Below, piece after piece: positions 56,658-64,000 of a DNA stretch of 64,000 nucleotides (within the stretch, counting starts at the first letter, position 1; each line of letters begins with the position of its first letter). The DNA is from Diploscapter coronatus. Its lineage: Eukaryota > Nematoda > Chromadorea > Rhabditida > Rhabditidae. The stretch is from positions 20,483,201-20,547,200 of the forward strand of contig OZ038422.1 in assembly GCA_964036155.1 (NCBI GenBank). Direction: 5' to 3'. The translations under genes were made by a program, and so were the position numbers. Below the pieces are notes generated by a model. It made no database searches. It was not told where the DNA came from and saw only the letters and a list, made by a program, of their open reading frames with translations.

Positions 56658-57306
56658 GAAGAGATGGAAAAGAGCAAGCAAACAAACTACCCGCTGAATG
56701 AATTCTATCAACAATTCAACTTAAATGAGAATAATTGTATTCCAAAATGTGTATTGTAAAGTAAAATTCCACATGTCTTTGGTGTCAGAACAAGACAGTA
56801 AATTATTTTATCCAAGTCCAGATATTCCCTTGAATGCATTTCGTTGATACGACGATCAACATATTTGTCATCATTTGCATTTTTGTTGTTTCGTGGATTC
56901 TTCTCAACTTTACTCTATGAAGATCGCAACATCTGGAGTGTCAAGAAAACTCATTGCCCTAGACATATCTACAACTTTTTTTTTTCTGTTTTTCATGTTA
57001 TGCAGTCTAGAAGAAGAATCAAAAATTAGCATTTTATGAGTTTTAATGCCGTTCGAAGGATGGGGTGATAGTGCCAGAATGCTAGAAAATGGGCAGAGAA
57101 GGGCATTATTTTGGCTGACAGATAGGATGTCTTCTTTCTTTCTCGCTCTCTCAAATAGGAATGATAAGAGATGTCAATAGAAAGAAAAAAGAAGATCGTT
57201 GTTCTCTGCATTCGTTTCTAGAATTGCAATGACAAGGTATCCATCGAACCATCTTTCTTGCAGTTCATTGACTTCTTTTCGAACTATTCTATTGTTTTTA
57301 TTTCAG
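56658..57306. other. Spacer between rpn-13 and let-767
   Basis: 649 bp between two genes on the same strand, ending in a TTTATTTCAG acceptor at 57306 just 4 nt before the let-767 ATG. The spacing is long for a typical nematode operon but does not exclude one. A (T)n run at about 56975 and AT-rich sequence are the only features seen. No canonical AATAAA was seen soon after the rpn-13 stop. Confidence 0.6.
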
Positions 57307-57310
57307 GAAG

Positions 57311-59950
57311 ATGGCGTGTCAGTGTCTGGTGAATGCAGCGGGCTATACATTCCTGGCCCTTGTCGGTTACAAACTGCTCTCTGTGTTCATCCGCATCCTC
57401 GGCCCTTATCTTCTCTTCCCCGGGGTCGACCTCAAAAACAAGGCCAAAGGAGGATGGGCTGGTGAGTAACTCAATTAGCTTGTTGAATAAGTTACCAAAA
57501 CCGAAACCATTGATTTTTTAGAAATGTCAGTTAATCTCCGAAATTTTAATCAGAAAATTGAATTTTTGTGAAGACATGATTCCATTTCATTTAAAAAACC
57601 ACTTTCCAAAATTTCGAGATACCTTTTTTATCTCAGCCTTGTAAAATAGCAAACCAGTAGGTAATAAAATGTATCTTTTTTCGAAATTTGTTCTTTTCTT
57701 GAAAAGAATATTGTCATTTTGAGTTGTGACGGGAGCGACAGACGGCATCGGCAAGGCGTATGCATTCGAGTTGGCGCGTCGCGGCTTCAACATTGTTCTC
57801 GTTTCTCGTACGCAGTCCAAATTGAACGATGTCAAGAAGGAACTTAACGAGAAATTCTCCAATGTAAGAAAAGTTCAATTTGACTTGAAACAGGTTTTCG
57901 AAGTTTTTATGTCGAAAATAACTATCCCGAGAGGTTTTGAGCTTTGGGATTTCGATATTAGTAAAACTCAGTTCCGAACACTCATTTTTGAAATGTCATG
58001 ATTTCTCTTCGCAAGCTATCTGCGTGAATTTGTAGACCGAAGTGCGCACATTCGCGTTCGACTTCGCCCGCTCGGTGACTCGTCAGGAATACCAGCCGAT
58101 GATCGACGAACTCAACAAATTGGAAGTGGGCGTGCTCGTCAACAATGTCGGAATGAGCTATGACTATCCGGAGGTAGAGCATTTCTACAACAATTAGCAG
58201 CTAAGCAGTTAAAGAAGAAATAAGATTTTTCTAAATTACTCTGTAAGAAAACATTATTTATTTTCAGTCTCTGCATAAAATGGAAGGTGGCTTGGACCGC
58301 GTTACAGATATCACTGTGATCAACACTTTGCCTGTTACTTTGGTATGAAAACCTACTAGATTTTAAAATTTATAATTTCCCTAATTTTTCGAACTCAAAA
58401 GCGAAAAATGCGAGGGAGCGGAGTTTGCGGTTTCTAAATATGACTAAAGGATTGGAAAAGCCATTAAATCTCTCATTGAAATAACAGAATAAAACTCAAG
58501 AAGTTATATCTTGGAAAGTTCTGTTCTGAATCCAATTGATAGGCTCTTTCGTAAATTATTCGAAAATTTGTGAAGGTGCAGAGTAGCGTATAATCAAATC
58601 TAGAAATTCGATAGAGTTGGAAGATTAGCCTTTAATTAAAATTTTTATTCAGCTGACAGCAGCCCTGCTGCCCCAGATGGTGGATCGCCATGCAGGAATC
58701 GTCGTCAATTTGTCCTCGGGCTCTGCCAATTACCCCATGGCTCTCTGGGCTGTCTACTCTTCCACTAAGGTCGGTTTAAACTTCTGCAAATACACTATCT
58801 GATACTTTTTAATAAATAGTCCACAAAAGTAGGACACTTGAAAGGAAAGAAATGGAAGAATCCAATACCGTAATTTTGAGCCGAACTTTTTCCTACTTGA
58901 CATTTTCCAAACTTGCACGGTAACTTCCATTAGCACCGAATTACGGCTCATTGATGCAATTTTTGATCGGCAAAGGGTAGCACGGGCTAATGAGGCTGTA
59001 ATCCGATTGTCATTGAACATGATACTGAACATAATATTTTCCCTTCATTTTAGAAGTACGTGCAGTGGCTGTCTGAGATTCTGCGCCGCGAATACGCGAA
59101 CAAGGGAATCACGATTCAGACCATCTCGCCCATGCTCGTCTGCAGCAACATGAGCAAGGTGAAATAAAGATTGGCAAATTCTCAACCTGGTTGTTGTAAC
59201 TTTTCAGGTGAAGCGATCTTCGTTCTTCACCCCGAATGCGACCTCGTTTGCTCGTTCAGCCGTCTCCACCATCGGAAAGACTGACGACACTTCCGGCTAC
59301 CTGTCTCATCAGATTCAGGTAGATATTCTTCAAATCCGTACACTGACGAGCTAAAGTTTGGAATTAATGCCAATTCTTATGTGACCTATTCATGAGTCTG
59401 AGGTGAATTTGGCTGTATCATCAGGAATTTCCAAATTCAACTCAAAACTCGGATTCAACTCGCTAGCGCGAATTCGAGTTTATTTTGAAAAAAAAAAATT
59501 TCCGAGCTCGAGTTCAACAATTTTCTAACTTCCGAATCCTCTGTATAATATAAAAACTGTACTTTCAAATATGTGTCAAGTTTCAGCCATATCGGATAAT
59601 AAAATACCCGTATATGTCAAACAAGGTTTTTAAAAAATCATCCATTCCAAACCTCTATTCTCCGCTATAATTCTGGATAAAATATTGTTTTCTGTATCAA
59701 TTTGGACAAAAAATGTCTCTCATTACGATTTCAAACTATTGATAATCTATCTTTCATGATGGCTTTTATTAAAAACGTGAAGGCCCATTTGAAATAATCT
59801 GCAAGACAAGCATATGATATGATGTCTTTTCAGGTGGAAGTCATGGGTCTGCTGCCCAGTTTCGTCCGCGACTATCTGATTAACTCGATGAGCACAGGCA
59901 CTCGTGCGGCTGCACTCAAAAAGAAGGCCAGGGAGGCCAAGAATGAGTAG
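57311..59950 (+). CDS. let-767: LET-767/HSD17B12-type steroid and very-long-chain 3-ketoacyl-CoA reductase
   Basis: Eight coding exons: 57311-57461, 57724-57863, 58036-58173, 58268-58342, 58653-58769, 59054-59158, 59208-59318, 59834-59950. They total 954 nt, about 317 aa. This is a classical short-chain dehydrogenase/reductase: N-terminal hydrophobic anchor (about 11-36, [15 protein letters not shown]), cofactor motif TGATDGIG (53-60), NNVG (133-136), Ser189/190, and catalytic YSSTK (Tyr203, Lys207). Nearly the whole sequence follows the C. elegans LET-767/human HSD17B12 pattern, including the C-terminal [15 protein letters not shown]. These ER-membrane enzymes reduce 3-ketoacyl-CoA with NADPH in fatty-acid elongation and can act on steroids. 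The intron 1 acceptor is GAG rather than CAG. The last intron (515 nt) is AT-rich. Confidence 0.97.
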
Positions 59951-62340
59951 ATATGGCTGGATGACTGACTTTGTTTTAATTTGGAGGGAAGGCTGTTTTA
60001 TCTATCTATTCTAAAAACTCTAGTTTTATTCTGCTTATATGCAGATTCCTAATGTCCAATGCCCATAGCAACGAGCACCTTTTATCCTATTTTCTTATAA
60101 ATTACTTCTTGATAGCTAACAATAAGAAATTCGTACTTTCCTATGATTTTTATAGGAAAATGCAGTTTTAAAATTACTCTCAGATAATTTTATTCTAGGG
60201 TTAGTTTGAATGTTTTGTTCAGATAATTTTATTGAATTGTTGCGTTTTTCTTCATCGTCACTCGAGTATTCTGATTTACGATTTATCCATTTATGCACGG
60301 AGTGTTTTATTGTTTTATCAGGTCCATTTACTTACAGAAAATAAAGAAATTCCGGGAAGAAGCAAAAAGTTATCGATTTTCCCTTTCCATTGTCTCACTC
60401 AATGGCTGCTTAGCTTATCAATGATATTGTCTCTGCTTCTGTGTTTTTGATTCCGTTTCCCTCATTCTCTCTATCGATTTTCCGAACTGCACGAAGCTTT
60501 CTCACTTTTCTGATTTTATCTATTTCTTCAGTTTTTATTTCGATGCATTGCATTACGATGTTTCCGGAGTGAAATTGACAATATTTTCATTTCAACAAGT
60601 TCTCGGTTAAAATAGAAAATTTAGCAAAATGTTTTAAAAACTTTTGAAGCATTTGTAATTGCCAATGTCACATCGTAATTCTACAAATTCGCGTCGCTAT
60701 TTCAAGAGCTAATTTAATGAAGGGAACCAAAATAGTCGCACTTTTGTCTGCTTCCGCCTCCTCTTTACGCGTTGCCCGATTGCGAGTGACGTAAGCGGGT
60801 GCGCTGTGCTGTCGTGGTCACATCCCACTATCCGTACAACGACTGCGAGTTTTTACAGCGTACTTTGCGTTTAAGCGCGTAGTTCAAATTCATTCAAAGA
60901 GAGGGCGAATGAAAGGGAAGAAAAAGGAGGAGAATTTTGTTGTTTCCAATAACTTTTTAGGAATTTTTTGTTCAAATTCCACAAATTATCAATTTATTGA
61001 CTGGTTTTGGTTGGTAAGTCCGAAAAACATACAGATTCGCAGTGGGGTTCGGCTAAGACGATCGACTCCTGGAATGTCGCCTGAAAACAAGCCAATTTAT
61101 CTATAAGTTGGACAACGTGGAAAGATCAGATGGCTGAGCTGCCGAATACGTCGATGGAGGCCGATGCGATTCAACGAGTCCAGTATTCCTCGTTTTCAAG
61201 TAGTTCCTGAATTCACTTATAATAGTTTTGCTAGAATACTTTGCACATCTGAGAATGTTCTCTGCTTTACTCGGCTAACTTTCCTATACCTTTTCTTTGT
61301 TTTTAAGCCAGTTTAGACCGATAATCTACCGGATTAAGCCGAGAATGGTCCAGAATGTCCTGCAAATAAAAGATAGTGATATAGTCAGTCGTACTATCTG
61401 CTAAATTGCGTGATACACTGGATGACCGTATTTCTAAAGGAATATTTTATGACTAGTTATCACAACTTAACTGTCGCTTTCCATGTGTGAGTCTGTCATC
61501 ATTCTGACATATTTTTTAGTTGAAACCTTAACTTGAGAGCGGAAATTGCGAAAATACCATTTCACAGCAAATGACGATATTGTGAGTAGATTAACATCGT
61601 TTTGAGTCCGAGTCAACTCCCCCCACCTTCGTTTTCAAAGCAAAATCAAACCCATTACATTAGAAAGAACAGTTATCATCACTATTTTATCATTTTTTTA
61701 AAATAAAATTATCTTTAAAGCTATCAATTTTTCGTTATATTTAAGGGAATATCAGTAAAAACCAAAGTCTTAACAAAGGAGTATAAAAACAGGGGTCCTC
61801 AAATCGGGCTAATTTTCACATATGAGTGAATGTTAGTAAAACAGTTTCAAGAAAAAGATGCGGACCATAGATCCTCAGATTTGGCTGGTTTTCACATATA
61901 TAGTACAGTTTTTCACGCTGATCATCATTATGTGATTTGTTTTTCAGAGAAAAATTATCGTATGCAGGATTACGGTAGCTCGAACGTTTTCCAGACCAGA
62001 CTTCGGAAAAAATCATAACTTTCTTATCTCGAAACTAAATCGAACGCAGTTTTCAGTATTGAATAGCCTACGAAAAACTCTACAAATAATGTAACTGCGA
62101 CCACCTTCTACGATCAATAATTTTCCGCCAAAAAATTCATTTCCGAAAATGCGACCCTGGCCAGCTGCAGTTTTTCGCGATTTTGACTCTATCGATAGGA
62201 AGAAAAGCCTGATGGAAATCATCTTATTTGAAAGCTCACTCAATTCCATGTAAAATGATATAGATTTTGTGAAAAAGGTGGAGGATCCTGGGGCGAAAAA
62301 CTCCTCGAATGCGTAAAACTAGGATGATTTTTATGGAAGG
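59951..62340. other. Intergenic region downstream of let-767
   Basis: AATAAA at 60340-60345, about 390 nt after the stop, is a candidate poly(A) signal. A GC-richer patch at about 60750-60890 contains TGACGTAA and several GCG words and could be a promoter of a gene beyond the window. No coding exon could be supported. From about 62,010 the sequence starts to resemble the repeat unit of the terminal palindrome. Confidence 0.45.
61794..61940. repeat. Degenerate tandem duplication, period about 75 bp
   Basis: GGTCCTCAAATCGGGCTAAT followed by TTTCACATAT recurs about 75 bp later as AGATCCTCAGATTTGGCTGG plus TTTCACATAT. Two copies only. Confidence 0.5.
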
Positions 62341-64000
62341 AAAAGTTTAAAAATTCATAACTTTAATATTTCTGTACCAAAGTCAGTCATTCTTTTTTTA
62401 TTCGACAGATACTTATCTCTAGTTTATTAGACATCAAAAAATAATTTTTTTGAATACCAATTTCTGCGAAAATGCGCACTTTTCGCATCTTGACTTCGTA
62501 CTTTTCGACCCGTACTATGTTTACGCGTAAATGACATCGGAAAAATTCGTCCTTTCGATATGTTGTACAGATGGACATGGTGAACAATCTTGTTCAAGGA
62601 CCGATCCTGGATTCATTACCGTTGGAGCTCCAGAATTTTTTGAAGTGCGATGGCCAAATCCAGTATAATGCTTTTTTGACGAAAATTTTCAAAAAATCAT
62701 AACTTTTTTATTTCTAAACCAAATTTCATGGTTATTCTTTTATTTTATAGATCTTGAATAGGAGAATAAAGTAAAAATAAAAATAGAATTTTGGAATATT
62801 ATTTTTGACGGGTAAAATTTACCCGAAATTACCCCATATACCCGTACTGGGTTTACAGGTAAGCGACGTTGGAAAAATCTGTCCTTCCAGTATGTTGCGT
62901 AGAATGATACGACGAACAACTTTCGTCGTTGGACCAACCTCAGAATCATTACCGTTAGGGCTCTAGAATTTTTTGAAGTTCAACGACCAAATTCAGCATA
63001 ATGCTTTTTTGGTGAAAATTTTCAAAAAATCATATCTCCCTGTGTGTGCACATTCTAGAATAAGTCCTGGAACAAAAGTTAATCAACTTGAAGAGCTCTA
63101 TAAGATTTCATAGAAAATTTCGATATTAACTCACATTACCCTTGTAAACTCAGTATGAGTATATAGGGTAACTTCGGATAACTTTTTTCCGCCAAAATTA
63201 ATTTCTAAAAATTTTCTTGTTATTTTTACTTTATTCTCCTACTCAATATCTACAAAATAAAAAAATAATCATGAAATTTGGCCTGATACACAGAAAGATA
63301 TTAATTTTTGAAATTTACTGTCAAAACTGCACTTTGCAATAGTTGATCGTCGTACTTCAAAAAATTCTAGAGCCCTAATGGTAATGATTTAGGAGTTGCT
63401 CCAACGACGAAAGTTGTTCGTTATGTCCATCTACACAACATACTGGAAGGATAAATTTTTCCAACGCCATTTACCCGTAAACACAGTACGGGTATATAGG
63501 GTAATTTTGGGTAACTTTTACCCACCAAAAATAATTTATAAAAAATATATTTTTATTTTTATCATATTCTCCTCGACAAGATCTACAAAATGAAAAAAGA
63601 ATTATTCAGTTTGGTCTGATACACAGGAAGTTATGAATTTTTCAAAATTTGTATTAAAAAAGCATTATACTGGATTTGGCCATCGCACTTCAAAAAATTC
63701 TGGAGCTCCAACGGTAAAAAATTCGAGGTTGGCCCTGAAATGAAAGTTGTTCAGCATGTCATTCTACACAACATACTAAGAGGAAATTTTTTTCCAACGT
63801 CATTTACGCGTATAGGTAGTACGGATCGAAAAGTCCGTAATCAAGACGTGAAAAGTGCGCATTTTCGCAGAAATTGGTATTGAAAAAAATTATTTTTTGA
63901 TGTCTGATAAACTAGATATTCATCTTAATCAAACAAAAAAAGAATTATCGAATTTGGCTTAGAATTATGGAAGTTATGAATTTTTGAGATCAAACTAGAC
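62341..64000. repeat. Large nested palindrome of approximately 330-bp units, cut by the window end
   Basis: The left arm (about 62341-63040) holds two direct units, and the right arm (about 63150-64000) holds two units in inverse orientation. The axis is near 63,100. Each unit carries, in order, a CATAACTT word, a CCCGTACT/TTTACGCGTAA block, GTATGTTGTGTAGA, AACAACTTTCGTCGTTGGA, ATTACCGTTGGAGCTCCAGA and TTTTTTGAAG, then CCAAAT.CAG.ATAATGC. Arm identity looks like 70-80 percent by eye. Short frames of 65-69 codons recur in three units (KLFVMSIYTTYWKDKFF-like) but have stops in the fourth. A weaker extra unit may begin near 62,010. Confidence 0.8.

Noticed and set aside
62387..63593. Recurrent 65-69-codon frames in the terminal repeats
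   Set aside because: Similarity between copies is explained by DNA-level repetition. The outer right unit has a stop in the same frame.

Overview
The window is nuclear DNA from an animal and reads as a rhabditid-type nematode genome. It is AT-rich. Five multi-exon genes have compact 42-55 nt introns and T-rich ...TTTCAG acceptors, and several of these acceptors lie within a few bases of the start codon, as at spliced-leader trans-splice sites. Each confident gene has a clear Caenorhabditis-type counterpart. I cannot name the species.

Layout. Positions 1-28.5 kb contain no gene I can recognise. They hold strand-asymmetric pyrimidine- or purine-rich sequence, simple repeats, two decayed mariner-like remnants, and dispersed short repeats. 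From 28.6 to 33.4 kb on the + strand is a complete 10-exon PIM-family kinase (prk type, about 463 aa) with a TIR element in its largest intron. Converging on it from the - strand, at 40.3-35.7 kb, is a poly(rC)-binding (PCBP/hnRNP E type) protein with two KH domains (8 exons, about 420 aa). It carries a stop-free 48-nt intron inside KH2. Positions 40.3-48.3 kb hold no recognisable gene, and the first 5 kb are strongly purine-rich on the + strand.

Positions 48.3-52.9 kb form an accessory-looking block on the - strand. Two paralogous C-terminal kelch-repeat pseudogenes flank an open 9-exon Hsp70-like gene that ends exactly where the nucleotide-binding domain ends. The left kelch copy carries two MITE insertions. 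Its right-hand paralogue serves as an empty-site reference, so target duplications can be read directly. One MITE is a 149-bp element made of six copies of a 20-bp word in the order + + - + + -. A 612-bp foldback element sits in an intron of the Hsp70-like gene.

Positions 53.1-56.7 kb (+) encode the proteasomal ubiquitin receptor Rpn13/ADRM1 (10 exons, about 400 aa). Positions 57.3-60.0 kb (+) encode the LET-767/HSD17B12-type steroid and 3-ketoacyl reductase (8 exons, about 317 aa). The right end, from 62.3 kb to the window edge, is a large nested palindrome whose arms each contain two copies of an approximately 330-bp unit.

The five genes share no obvious pathway (signalling kinase, RNA binding, a chaperone-like ATPase domain, proteasome, lipid metabolism). 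I found no CRISPR array, tRNA or rRNA. The most unusual material is the kelch/Hsp70 block, the elements inserted in it, and the terminal palindrome.
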